Source: Opitutia bacterium (lineage in GTDB: Bacteria > Verrucomicrobiota > Verrucomicrobiia > Opitutales > Seribacteraceae). Taken from it: a stretch of 64,000 bases of DNA. Where the stretch lies: positions 21,302-85,301 of the forward strand of contig PBMI01000067.1 in assembly GCA_002722545.1 (NCBI GenBank). The letters are read 5' to 3'. Below, one piece after another: positions 27,788 through 36,532 of this stretch (within the stretch, counting starts at the first letter, position 1; each line of letters opens with the position of its first letter). Both the position numbers and the translations under genes were made by a program. Below the pieces are notes generated by a model that did not search any database, was not told the DNA's origin, and worked only from the letters and a program-made list of their open reading frames with translations.

Positions 27788-28732
27788 CTATTGAGCCAAG
27801 GTCTTGACTGTGGGGATGTGAGACAAGCCCTCTCCCAGCTCTTCCACGGAATCAAAGAGACGCGGGTAATACTGTCCGCTCATCTTTTGACCTTTGGGCA
27901 CTTTCGGATAATTGTCCGCGCCCGGGGCATTGGAACCGTCGTCATCCCGGCTGCTTTTCACTCCATCGGCAAAAACGTTGATCAAGGTGGCTCGGCGTCT
28001 TCTTTCGGAACGATTCTCATAGGAACCATGCATCAGCAAAGGATGGTGAAAACTAGCCTCCCCCTTATTCATTTCCACTGGAATCTTGTTGTTAAAATCG
28101 GTGACTTGACCGGGCTCAAGTGAGTCGCTAATTGCATCCATATCGCCAGCAATGGGCTTTTTTTCAAGCAAGCCCCAATGTTGGCTCTTCGGAACATAGT
28201 ACATGCAACCATTTTCCGTGCTAACGTCATCCAATCCAATCCAACAAGTCAAGTGGGACATAGGGGTTGTCCAAGTCCAGTAGGAATAATCCTGATGCCA
28301 TGCCACCACCCCGCCATGCTTGGCCGGCTTGCTAAAGAGCTGATCATGAAAAAGCCTGCAGTCAGTTCCTAGCAATTGATAGGCTGCCATCAGAAAAGCG
28401 GGGTTCCAAAGGACATCATGAAAAGCCGGGCGAACTCTCCATGCTCCCAAGGCGTGAAAAAGCACCTTGTCCGGGTTTTCCGATTCGTTCGAATGGTATT
28501 CGTAAAAGAATTCGCGGCCTGCGTGATTGGGATCCACCATTTCCTCAAGCTGTTCTGCGAGAGTCGAGACCTGTTCGTCGTTAAGTAGGGGAACACCATG
28601 GAGGTAGCCCTTTTCGTGGAAGTGACGGACTTGCTCCTCACTCAAGGCATGATCCATCCACTCCTCGAGGGAAGCAGGTTGGGCAAACAACTCGGTTAGC
28701 CGTCCGTGATTCTTTCCTAAGTCCTGTGGCAT
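27788..28732 (-). CDS. Phytanoyl-CoA dioxygenase (PhyH) family protein
   Basis: This 314-residue Fe(II)/2-oxoglutarate-dependent oxygenase has the iron ligands His and Asp in VAWHQDYSYW and the distal His in FHHPLLMHGSYEN. The 2-oxoglutarate-binding Arg lies in the following RRRATLI segment. PhyH relatives hydroxylate lipids, osmolytes or small molecules. The substrate here is unknown. There is no signal peptide. It stands alone between two dead genes and is itself uninterrupted. Confidence 0.85.
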   Translation of the reverse strand: MPQDLGKNHGRLTELFAQPASLEEWMDHALSEEQVRHFHEKGYLHGVPLLNDEQVSTLAEQLEEMVDPNHAGREFFYEYHSNESENPDKVLFHALGAWRVRPAFHDVLWNPAFLMAAYQLLGTDCRLFHDQLFSKPAKHGGVVAWHQDYSYWTWTTPMSHLTCWIGLDDVSTENGCMYYVPKSQHWGLLEKKPIAGDMDAISDSLEPGQVTDFNNKIPVEMNKGEASFHHPLLMHGSYENRSERRRRATLINVFADGVKSSRDDDGSNAPGADNYPKVPKGQKMSGQYYPRLFDSVEELGEGLSHIPTVKTLAQ

Positions 28733-28838
28733 GGAACGAGATTAGAGACACGACATGAAAGAAGCAAGGAATTGAGAAAGACACCCTTCCGCGACAAGAC
28801 TTACGCGTGCGTGCATCTTCTTGTGCGACGAGAGGTTG

Positions 28839-29825
28839 ATGAATCGCATCCCATTCCTATCTTTCTCCGTATTGGCCTCCCCTCAGACCTTTGAACCAGT
28901 CTTCCTCATATGCTTTGCAACCTTCTTAATGGCGTGCGGACCCATGAGTGATGAGAGTGCCTCAGATGGTGCTTATCGACGCCCGGAGAAAGCGGTGGCA
29001 AGCCTCCAATCGAGTGAAAGCGGGGAATTCTTCGTTTCCGAAAGGGAGGAAGCATTTTCCGGTTCCGTCGCTGAGGTCACCCAGTTTGTGGAACGGAAGA
29101 TCATCTATTCTTTCCATGTCCATCCAGTCTTGAAAAAGACTTACTTTGAGCAGTTCGACCAGGAGATAAGAAGCCTTTTGCAAAAGTACGAGGGATAGCA
29201 CTCCCTCTTCACTTTCGAGGGGAACCAGGGATACGGCAGATCGGGCAAATGGGTTTTGCCCGTCCCTTTGGGGCACTATCAGGTCGTCGTTGCCGCCATT
29301 AAGGACTTGGGCGTACCCGAACTGATCCATGAAAACTCGCATGACATCACGTACGATTTCGTAGATCTGGACACCGGACTATCCAACCAAAAGCGGTTGG
29401 AGGAAAGAATCCTTCAGGTGCTGGATCAGGTAAGCGGCAAGATCGGTTAAGTTCTCTAAGATGAACGCGAACTGTTCAGAGTAAAGGAAACAATCGAGCG
29501 ACTGGAAGGAAGAATGCGGCCAACTCAAGGGCTGGGTTTCCATGACGACAGTCAGACTCTTCGTTCGGGAGGGTGAGGACTATGAACCCCCCCAGGCCCT
29601 TTCCTTCGAGGAGGAGATGAAGGTATACTTGTCAGGCTCGATTGCCGCGATGAAGAGATTTTCAAGGAATTGACTCTTTTCGTCATCGCCCTTTCTCCTT
29701 GGCTTCTGACTATATTCGGTTTCTTGCTTTTGATCCGCCACATCTTCCGCAGGCTCTCTCCAAACGTGGAAAAGATTCCCCCAAGAAGACCACCTGACTG
29801 GACGAAAACTGGCTCGGACGATTAA
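28839..29825 (+). pseudogene. Decayed DUF4349 lipoprotein gene
   Basis: Reading one frame from the ATG at 28839 (AGAGG just upstream) gives a signal peptide with lipobox LMAC and then a DUF4349-like domain (ERKIIYSFHVHPVL...). The frame hits TAG at 29196. Past it the same frame continues with GKWVLPVPLGHYQVVVAAIK and HDITYDFVDLDTGLSNQ, typical DUF4349 sequence. It hits TAA at 29448 and TAA at 29457, then resumes ERELFRVKETIERLEGRMR. A +1 shift near 29520-29540 gives TVRLFVREGEDYEPP. A return shift near 29664 gives the C-terminal membrane helix LFVIALSPWLLTIFGFLLL. The total of about 330 codons fits an intact family member. The family assignment is from memory of its pattern. Confidence 0.75.
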
Positions 29826-29924
29826 CGTACACTGCCAAGACAAGGCAAAGTTCCTGCCTGAAAATTATATCCCTGAAGTTTTTGGTTGGCTCTTGCACCC
29901 AGATCAAGAACGATCTTTACGATC

Positions 29925-32024
29925 ATGCTTAAACAGTCCCTGTTCCTTTCCTTCATCTTGGCTCTTTTTGGTTTGGGCTCTCATGGCGAGAGTCCTGAAA
30001 GCCTCAGTTTCGCCAAGATTCTTGGCGATAACGTCGTCCTGCAGCAGGGCAAGCCCCTAACCCTGTGGGGATGGGCCAAGCCGGAGGCCGCGGTCAAGGT
30101 GACGCTAACACAGGACGCAACTTCAGGAAAAAAAGCTGAGGCCGAGCTTTTCCGTCAAGATGTTGCTGGTCAGATCGAAAGCAACGACTATTCGGTCAGC
30201 GTGCGTTACGTCGAAAAGAACCCTCCCCGACTGGAAGAGAAAACCCTGTTCGCCAAGGCCGACAAGCAAGGTCGGTGGTCGGCATCGTTTCCTGCCGCCA
30301 AGGCTAGTTTTCAGCCGACTTGGCTGGTTGCCCGTAGTGGCGGCGAGACCGTCGTGGTCCGTAACGCGCTGATCGGCGAAGTCTGGATTTGCGCCGGACA
30401 GAGCAACATGGGCTGGAGCAACTTCAACCGCAAGGCACGGGAAGGGGCCTCGGCCGACTTCCCCGGTCTGCGCTACGTGGCGTGGGAGGACTCCTGGTAC
30501 AAGCCTTTGGAAGAGGTCCGCAAGAAGGTTGGCTGGAAGGAATGCACCCCTGAAAACACTCAACGCTTCTCCGCCGTGCCTTATCTCTTTGGCACTTTTC
30601 TTCATCGCTACCTAAAGGTGCCCGTGGGCATCATCAACGTAGCTCGTGGCGGTACGCTCGGTCAAACTTGGTGCCTGCGTAGCGAACTGGAGTCCATCGA
30701 CGATAAGATCATCAAGACCGTGCTGGCCGACTACGATGCCGAGACTGCGGTCTGGGAAGATCAAAAGCAAGTGGCCGCACTGATGAAGCAATGGGAAGCG
30801 GATTGCGATAAGGCCAAGGTCGAACACAAGGAAAAGGTGGCCAAGGCGGAGGGAGAGGGAAAGAAGCCCCCCCGTCTTCGCATGCCCAAGAAGCCGGGCG
30901 ACGCCCGTAGCGCCTGGAGCCCGCCGGCCGGACTCTTCAACGCCACCGTGATGCCCATTCGCGATCTCGCCTTACGCGGGGTGCTCTACTACCAAGGCGA
31001 GAACAACAACTTCTTGCGTTGGACCCGCTACGAGCGCACTTTCCCCAAGGTGCCGGTCTCCTTTCGCAAAGCCTTTCGGGACGACGCCTTGCCTTTCGGA
31101 TGCATCAGTCAACCGGGGTGGGGCACCTTCGGGATCGAGCCCGAGGTGGCCACCGTAGCCGAAGGATATGCCATAATTCGAGATGTTCAACGCCGGGCAC
31201 TGAAGGACGATCCCTTTTCCGACATGATAGCCACCTATCCCACCGGTAATTCATACATCCATCCCGCTGAAAAGTTGCCCGTGGCCGAGTATGCTTCCCT
31301 CTGGGCCTTGGCCAAGGTATACAAAAAACCGATCGTGCACCGTGGCAACGAATACGTAGATATGAAGATCAAAGAGAACAAGCTATACCTTTTCTTCGAT
31401 CAGGACCCGGTCGTCCACGAGCGCTGGAAACACATCGAAAACAACGCCTACTGGCAGGTGCTACCTTGTCCGCGCGAGGGCAAGGCAGAGTTTCAAGGCT
31501 TCATCATCGCGGGCAAGGACCGTCGTTGGTATCCCGCCAAGGCTAGACACACCAAGCTCGATAACGAATGGTGTATCGAGCTTACCAGTGACCTTGTCAA
31601 AGAACCCGTGGAGGCACGCTATGGTTGGGCTAACTGGCCGACCGGCAATCTCGTTGGACGCGAACGCCTCCCGATGGCGACCTTCCGTACGGATGACTGG
31701 CCCATTCCCGAGGGCGTCAATTACACCCAACAAGCCAAGGAGGCGAGCTCCGCAAATATCAAGGAACTAGAGGAAAACGGGAAGCGTCAGGCCCTCGATC
31801 GCAAAATACGCCAATTGCAGATCGACTTGCCTCGTTTAGAGTCCGAGCTGTTCAGGGGCGACGCTACGGCTCAAATCGAAAGCAAACTTAAACGAATCGA
31901 CTCCATCCTCGAAGAGTTCGAGTCCGATTCCTGGCTTTCCCGCCAGCTCAGTGACCATGATCCCGAAATGCCCACGAAACTGGCTGCAATTAAAGAAAGC
32001 CTCAAGGGAATGCGGAAGAAATGA
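29925..32024 (+). CDS. Secreted SGNH/sialate O-acetylesterase-family protein
   Basis: The 699-residue protein has a signal peptide (LFLSFILALFGLGSHGES). An N-terminal beta-sandwich follows, with the FAKILGDNVVLQQGKPLTLWG pattern typical of SASA-type esterases. The SGNH domain begins with the nucleophile motif ICAGQSNMGWS. It continues with a GxxN-type YYQGENN block, where Gln-Gly-Glu is the usual family form. A C-terminal coiled coil is present. It probably removes acetyl or other acyl esters from a polysaccharide. I start at the ATG at 29925, where the signal peptide begins. It ends convergently 35 bases from sulfatase 1. The reading frame is GC-rich compared with the genes to its left. Confidence 0.82.
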   Translation: MLKQSLFLSFILALFGLGSHGESPESLSFAKILGDNVVLQQGKPLTLWGWAKPEAAVKVTLTQDATSGKKAEAELFRQDVAGQIESNDYSVSVRYVEKNPPRLEEKTLFAKADKQGRWSASFPAAKASFQPTWLVARSGGETVVVRNALIGEVWICAGQSNMGWSNFNRKAREGASADFPGLRYVAWEDSWYKPLEEVRKKVGWKECTPENTQRFSAVPYLFGTFLHRYLKVPVGIINVARGGTLGQTWCLRSELESIDDKIIKTVLADYDAETAVWEDQKQVAALMKQWEADCDKAKVEHKEKVAKAEGEGKKPPRLRMPKKPGDARSAWSPPAGLFNATVMPIRDLALRGVLYYQGENNNFLRWTRYERTFPKVPVSFRKAFRDDALPFGCISQPGWGTFGIEPEVATVAEGYAIIRDVQRRALKDDPFSDMIATYPTGNSYIHPAEKLPVAEYASLWALAKVYKKPIVHRGNEYVDMKIKENKLYLFFDQDPVVHERWKHIENNAYWQVLPCPREGKAEFQGFIIAGKDRRWYPAKARHTKLDNEWCIELTSDLVKEPVEARYGWANWPTGNLVGRERLPMATFRTDDWPIPEGVNYTQQAKEASSANIKELEENGKRQALDRKIRQLQIDLPRLESELFRGDATAQIESKLKRIDSILEEFESDSWLSRQLSDHDPEMPTKLAAIKESLKGMRKK

Positions 32025-32059
32025 TCCCTTTGAGGGTCGCAATGTCTTGCAGCAATCCG

Positions 32060-33970
32060 CTACTTGGACTCGACAACCTCGATCGGGGCGAAGGCGGAGC
32101 TGGTGCCTTTTACATAGGGCCCGAAGTAGCGGATCTGCTTGATGTCATCGGGTAGGGGAAAGGTAAGGGTCCGGTTGTTGATGGTGGCTGTGACGGAACG
32201 CTTTGCGAGATCGACCGACAAGGTGAGTTCAAAAGTGGAATCCTTTTTGGCCAGCATGGAGCTCTTGGCTCCCCCTCTGACGTTTTCCCAAGAACCGGGA
32301 ATGAGAACATGGGCGTTCATCCCGATGGCCGTACCCACCTTCAGCAGGTCGTCATTTTTGGTCGAGTCTCCGAAAGCGATGGCGGCGTTCTGGGTGCTTC
32401 CGGAAGCAAGCGACTTGTAGGACGTCTTGAGAACCAACTTGCGGGTGGCGGGCTCGGGTAGTTCGCGGAGAGCGATGGCTTCACCGGAGCTCGTGAGGGC
32501 GTGGGAGAGGGCGGAATCCTTGTGCTTGGAAGCGGTACCACCCTTGACCAAGGCATAGGCTCCACCGGTTTCATCCTTTCCCTCGAGCAAAAGCCCGGAC
32601 TTCTTCGGTTTCCTCGGTTTGCCGCGTGGCGCTTCGTTCGTCCACCATTCGCTGGGGCCTTCCTTCTCCACTTGGGCGTGCACTGCGAGCAGTTTTTCCT
32701 TTAGTTCGGCGAGCTTCTTCGGGTTGGAGGAAGCGAGGTCGTTCTTTTCCTGCCAGTCTTTCTCGATGTGGTAGAGCTGGAACTTGTCGAGAGCGGCGCT
32801 ACCGAGAATCTTCCATTCGTCCTCACGCAAGGCGACGTGAATGCTTGAGCGAGCCAAGTGGTTGCGCCAGTACAGCGGCACAGGCCTTTTGACTGGCTTT
32901 TCCGCGAAGACGGGTCGAATGTCTACCCCGTCTATGGTGCGGTCTTGGGGCAGGGGAATCCCCGCTATGGCCAGCATGGTGGAGAAGACGTCTGATCCGA
33001 TGATAGGGATACGATTGGTGGTGCCTGCGGGCACCTGGCCTGGCCAGCGTATGATGCCGGGCACGCGGATGCCACCCTCATGAGAGGAACGCTTCCGTTC
33101 GCGGAGTCCTCCGGTTGAACCACGGGTGCGTCCCTTCACTCCGTTCCCCTCGGGACCATTGTCGGAAGTGAATATGACGAAGGTGTTCTTGGTTTCGCCT
33201 AGTTCGTCCAAGGCCTTCATCAGGCTGCCAAAGGCGTGATCGATTTGCGAGACGTTTCCGTGATGCTGGCGAATGCCTTCGTCGTCGAACTCCTTGTACA
33301 GTTCCATGAACTTGGGGTCTGACTCGATCGGAAGGTGCGGTTCGTGGGTCCAGACGTTGAGAAAGAACGGTTTCTTGGGGTCGCGTTTCTCCTTCAGCCA
33401 GCGGATGCCTTCTTCCACCACCAAAGGCGCGGAGTAGCCCTCTAGCTCGCCCACTTCCTTACCGTTGCGTACGAAGTTGCGCGGGTTACGATGGTTAGGT
33501 GCGGCGTTGTTCTGGGTGGCCATCCAGTGGTCGAAGCCTTGGGCGTCGGGTTGCGGTTGGTCCTTGCTGTTGAACTTGCCGTTCAAGTGCCATTTTCCGA
33601 CATGGCAGGTCTGGTAACCCTTTTCCTTCAGGAGCTCAGCCGAAGTGATCTCACTGGTTCGGAGGTGGACTTGGTGTCCTCCCGGTATCCAGCGCCAAAC
33701 GCCGTTGCGATAAGGTGTCCTGCCGGTGAGGATGGAAGAACGGGAGGGCGAGCATACCCCACAGGCGGAGTAGCTCTGGGTGAAAAGCATTCCCTGCTGG
33801 GCGAACTTGTCGAGATTGGGTGTCTGAATCACCGGATGTCCGTAGCAGGCGAGGTCTCCCCAGCCAAGGTCATCGGTTAGGAATACGACGAAGTTGGTCG
33901 GTTTTTCCTTTGCTTTCCCCAGGCAGGCGAAGGCGAGGCCGACTAGAAGGGGCAGCAGTTTCCTCCCCAT
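32060..33970 (-). CDS. Sulfatase 1 (S1 family) with extra C-terminal domain
   Basis: This exported 636-residue sulfatase has a signal peptide (LLPLLVGLAFACLGKAK). Metal-binding Asp residues lie in FLTDDLGWG. The formylglycine site is C73 in GVCSPSRSSILTGR, the canonical CxPSR. The second signature is GYQTCHVGKWH, and a metal/sulfate-binding SDNGPEG is present. Residues about 450-636 form an extra beta-rich domain, probably a sandwich for binding or oligomerisation, that ordinary S1 enzymes lack. The substrate should be a sulfated glycan. It is closely similar in pattern to sulfatase 7. It follows the propeller gene on the same strand with one base between them. Confidence 0.92.
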   Translation of the reverse strand: MGRKLLPLLVGLAFACLGKAKEKPTNFVVFLTDDLGWGDLACYGHPVIQTPNLDKFAQQGMLFTQSYSACGVCSPSRSSILTGRTPYRNGVWRWIPGGHQVHLRTSEITSAELLKEKGYQTCHVGKWHLNGKFNSKDQPQPDAQGFDHWMATQNNAAPNHRNPRNFVRNGKEVGELEGYSAPLVVEEGIRWLKEKRDPKKPFFLNVWTHEPHLPIESDPKFMELYKEFDDEGIRQHHGNVSQIDHAFGSLMKALDELGETKNTFVIFTSDNGPEGNGVKGRTRGSTGGLRERKRSSHEGGIRVPGIIRWPGQVPAGTTNRIPIIGSDVFSTMLAIAGIPLPQDRTIDGVDIRPVFAEKPVKRPVPLYWRNHLARSSIHVALREDEWKILGSAALDKFQLYHIEKDWQEKNDLASSNPKKLAELKEKLLAVHAQVEKEGPSEWWTNEAPRGKPRKPKKSGLLLEGKDETGGAYALVKGGTASKHKDSALSHALTSSGEAIALRELPEPATRKLVLKTSYKSLASGSTQNAAIAFGDSTKNDDLLKVGTAIGMNAHVLIPGSWENVRGGAKSSMLAKKDSTFELTLSVDLAKRSVTATINNRTLTFPLPDDIKQIRYFGPYVKGTSSAFAPIEVVESK

Positions 33971-33971
33971 C

Positions 33972-34907
33972 TTATTTGAGAGCTTTCAATTTCTTGCTCA
34001 CCATGGCGGCCTGTTTGCCCTCGAGAACTTGCCAGCAAGCAAGCCCATTGCCCACCAGATCGTATTGGTCGAATTCCCAAACGATTTTCTTATCCCGGGT
34101 GATCTCAAAGATCTGCGGGTTGTCGGGTCCGGCATGGCAGTTGCCCACGATAAAGTTACCGTTTTCGCGCTCCTGCAGGCAAGTCATCCACTTGAGGTTG
34201 ACCTCCGTTCCCGGAACCTTGCCCTTGATCTCCCAGACCACTTTTTTATCAGGGCTCACCTCAACTACGCTGTTGCCGCTGCCCGAAGCGATCAAGGTGT
34301 TTCCGTTCTTCAGGCGCATGGCTCCATAGACACGGGTTTTGATGAGATAATCCCAGACCACTTTTCCATTCTTCACATCATACTCCGTCACCACTCCCGG
34401 TTGCTCCGAGCATACCAGATAGGTTCCCTTGGGCGTGGATCGGGCCCATCGCGAACTTGTGGTGCCCCCAGGCTTGAGGGGAAAAGAGTGTACCAGCTTA
34501 CCCGATTGATCGACTTCAATCACACGTCCGACCTTACTTTCCACAATGCGGGTGTTTCCATTAGGGAGACGGGCGAAAGCATGAACATCTACCTTTTTGC
34601 CCTTGTTGCCATTGCTATTCGCACAGTCATATTCCCAAACCACTTTTTTGGCCAAGGTGATTTCCTTAAGCGTGGTCCATGTGTCGTGAAAAAGAATGTT
34701 TCCATTGGGAAGCATGTGAACGTCATGATGACCTGTGTGACCACGCTGTGGACCAACGGTCTTGTGGGACCAAAGGATTTTGCCCTTGGCGTCCGTAATG
34801 GCGAGAATGTTTTTCCCATAGGATGCGGAAACCAAAACCAAACGCTCAGCCTGAAGAAAGGGAACGCTAACGAGGCATAAGAACAGAATGAAGCAAAGTT
34901 TTTTCAT
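33972..34907 (-). CDS. Secreted PQQ-like beta-propeller protein
   Basis: The 311-residue protein has a signal peptide (LCFILFLCLVSVPFLQAER). It has at least six repeats of the form 'LPNGNxLIxxxxxxxVxEVxxDKKVVWEY', the pattern of PQQ-like and arylsulfotransferase-like propellers. No catalytic His pair of true arylsulfate sulfotransferases could be assigned, so a binding or scaffold role is equally likely. It is transcribed with sulfatase 1, whose start lies one base downstream. This suggests a joint role in handling a sulfated substrate. Confidence 0.7.
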   Translation of the reverse strand: MKKLCFILFLCLVSVPFLQAERLVLVSASYGKNILAITDAKGKILWSHKTVGPQRGHTGHHDVHMLPNGNILFHDTWTTLKEITLAKKVVWEYDCANSNGNKGKKVDVHAFARLPNGNTRIVESKVGRVIEVDQSGKLVHSFPLKPGGTTSSRWARSTPKGTYLVCSEQPGVVTEYDVKNGKVVWDYLIKTRVYGAMRLKNGNTLIASGSGNSVVEVSPDKKVVWEIKGKVPGTEVNLKWMTCLQERENGNFIVGNCHAGPDNPQIFEITRDKKIVWEFDQYDLVGNGLACWQVLEGKQAAMVSKKLKALK

Positions 34908-35022
34908 TGTTTGAATAGGGATAGTAAAAGGGGGGGTTATTTAGTACAACTTACATAGCTCCCCAATGCCAAAAATTTGTCAACTGTGTACTTTGAAGGA
35001 AAGGACGAAGTAGAAGGCAAGG

Positions 35023-36492
35023 TCAACTCAAGGGCAGTCCCACCCGGATAAAGGCTTCCGAATCGGTCAAGTCAACTCGCTCAAGTGAAGAGGCATCGAA
35101 TAGCTTGGTTGGTCCGAAAGGTGCCTGATTCAAGGATTTCAAGTCCAGCTTTCCATTCTGAATACGCAGAGCAGGGTAGCCCTCTGAATGTAGTCCATAG
35201 AGATCAGGATGGTTTTCCAACATAGCTCGACGGACTGGTTCGGGCCAAGCCGACAAGCCTTTGAAGTAATGATGTCCGTTTCGTTCGACGTGCTCGATAC
35301 CCAAAGTTCCCATCATGGCCAAATCTTGAAAAAGAGCAATGGGGCCAACATTTGCGAGGTCCTCTCCAGAAAAATGGAGGGGGCGATCCCGCTTTTTACC
35401 CTCTTCGGCAAGGGTCGCTGCATTGGCTAACCCCTTGACGATACCCTTGCAGTTTTTGTGACTAGCCCCGTCGTACCCCAAGGAAAGGGCTCGGGGAAGG
35501 GAGTCAATCGCCCCGTCTGCTTCGTCGATAATGAAAGGGGGACGGCCGGTCCAATTGGTGAACTCGGTGGCGACTAAGCTAGAAAAGGTCTCGTCCCGAT
35601 GAGCCGGTTGCTCCACTAGAATAAGTCCTCTATCGAGTAGGCCTCGAACCTTTGGGTTTTCATGCCATGCTTCCCAGTGTTCCCTGAAAGCCCCAATACC
35701 CCCGTATTGTTCGTTTCCATCAAGTGTGAAGAGAGCAGTAGGTCCCAAAAGATCAGCCAGGGCCTCGAGCCGGGGAAGGTCTATGTCCAGGTTCCCGCAC
35801 ACCTTGATTTTGAAATGAGTCAGCCCGTAAGTCCGGATACATGACTCCAGGTCCAAAGGAAGATTGTCTTCGGCCTTGTTCTCTTCGGTCACGTCGTTTG
35901 CCGTCAAGGGATCGCCCAAACCAACGGTATGGCGTGGGCAAACTGAAGATAGCGGACGAGCGGGCAGGAAAAAGGAGGGTTGGGTTCCGGATAATTCGGG
36001 TCGAATTCCTCCAAGCTGGAGACCGATTAGGTTTTCCCGGACAACTGTATGAATAGTTGAACCGAGGTGACGACAAAGTGCATCGAGCAAAGCCCTCTCG
36101 GTAAGGCTAACCCCTAAGTTGGCGAGCAGGGGAGGGTAAGCAGACTGAGATGCCCAGGACGATTGCTCTTCATGGACGGTGACCCAAAGTTCGAAAAACG
36201 AGGAAGGCTTAGCCGAAAGGGCGAGGCTTGTTGCATGCCCAATTACCTCAAGCATGGCAGGCAAATCCTCCTCGAAGGTAGTGTCAGGATTCTTAGTGAA
36301 CCATTTCGGGGGCAGCCCCTCGGATGCGATTCCTTCCGCACGGGCACCGTCGATCTCGGCTTCCACTTTTAGGACAATGTGGGGCAGGGCGGTCAGGCTG
36401 GCGATTCCGTACTTGAAAGGGAAACGCGTCCGCATCGGGAGTACGCGGAACTCAACCTCCTTGAGATCAAGTCTGGGGAGGGAAGCAGTCAC
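35023..36492 (-). CDS. Enolase-superfamily enzyme (mandelate racemase/muconate lactonizing type)
   Basis: This cytoplasmic 489-residue protein has a capping N-terminal domain and a TIM barrel. The KxK-type lysines are in THFKIKVCGN. Metal ligands are in FTLDGNEQYGG, ILVEQPAHR and FIIDEADGAID, and a further Lys is in ASHKNCKGIVKG. These enzymes abstract a proton alpha to a carboxylate, for example dehydrating sugar acids. An insertion at about residues 165-225 makes it roughly 100 residues longer than usual relatives. A sugar-acid dehydratase would fit downstream of extracellular sugar oxidation, but that is inference. It starts at GTG and has two palindromes directly upstream. Confidence 0.78.
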   Translation of the reverse strand: MTASLPRLDLKEVEFRVLPMRTRFPFKYGIASLTALPHIVLKVEAEIDGARAEGIASEGLPPKWFTKNPDTTFEEDLPAMLEVIGHATSLALSAKPSSFFELWVTVHEEQSSWASQSAYPPLLANLGVSLTERALLDALCRHLGSTIHTVVRENLIGLQLGGIRPELSGTQPSFFLPARPLSSVCPRHTVGLGDPLTANDVTEENKAEDNLPLDLESCIRTYGLTHFKIKVCGNLDIDLPRLEALADLLGPTALFTLDGNEQYGGIGAFREHWEAWHENPKVRGLLDRGLILVEQPAHRDETFSSLVATEFTNWTGRPPFIIDEADGAIDSLPRALSLGYDGASHKNCKGIVKGLANAATLAEEGKKRDRPLHFSGEDLANVGPIALFQDLAMMGTLGIEHVERNGHHYFKGLSAWPEPVRRAMLENHPDLYGLHSEGYPALRIQNGKLDLKSLNQAPFGPTKLFDASSLERVDLTDSEAFIRVGLPLS

Positions 36493-36502
36493 GGTAGAAA
36501 CA

Positions 36503-36532
36503 AATTCTATAGAATTAAATTTATTTAAATTT
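36503..36532. promoter_or_regulatory. Two adjacent palindromes upstream of the enolase-type gene
   Basis: AATTCTATAGAATT (36503-36516) is a perfect 14-base palindrome. It is followed immediately by AAATTTA-TT-TAAATTT (36517-36532), a perfect 7+2+7 repeat that runs into the sulfatase 2 stop codon. The first palindrome ends 11 bases upstream of the GTG start of the enolase-type gene. An operator is possible. The AT-rich sequence makes chance symmetry a concern. Confidence 0.35.

Noticed and set aside
28962-29342. 126-residue minus-strand ORF
   Set aside because: It is antisense to the DUF4349 remnant, whose plus-strand reading has lipobox, core and membrane helix in order.
28839-29825. Stop-codon readthrough or recoding in the DUF4349 gene
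   Set aside because: Both TAG and TAA occur together with frameshifts, and core genes use normal stops. Decay is the simpler reading.
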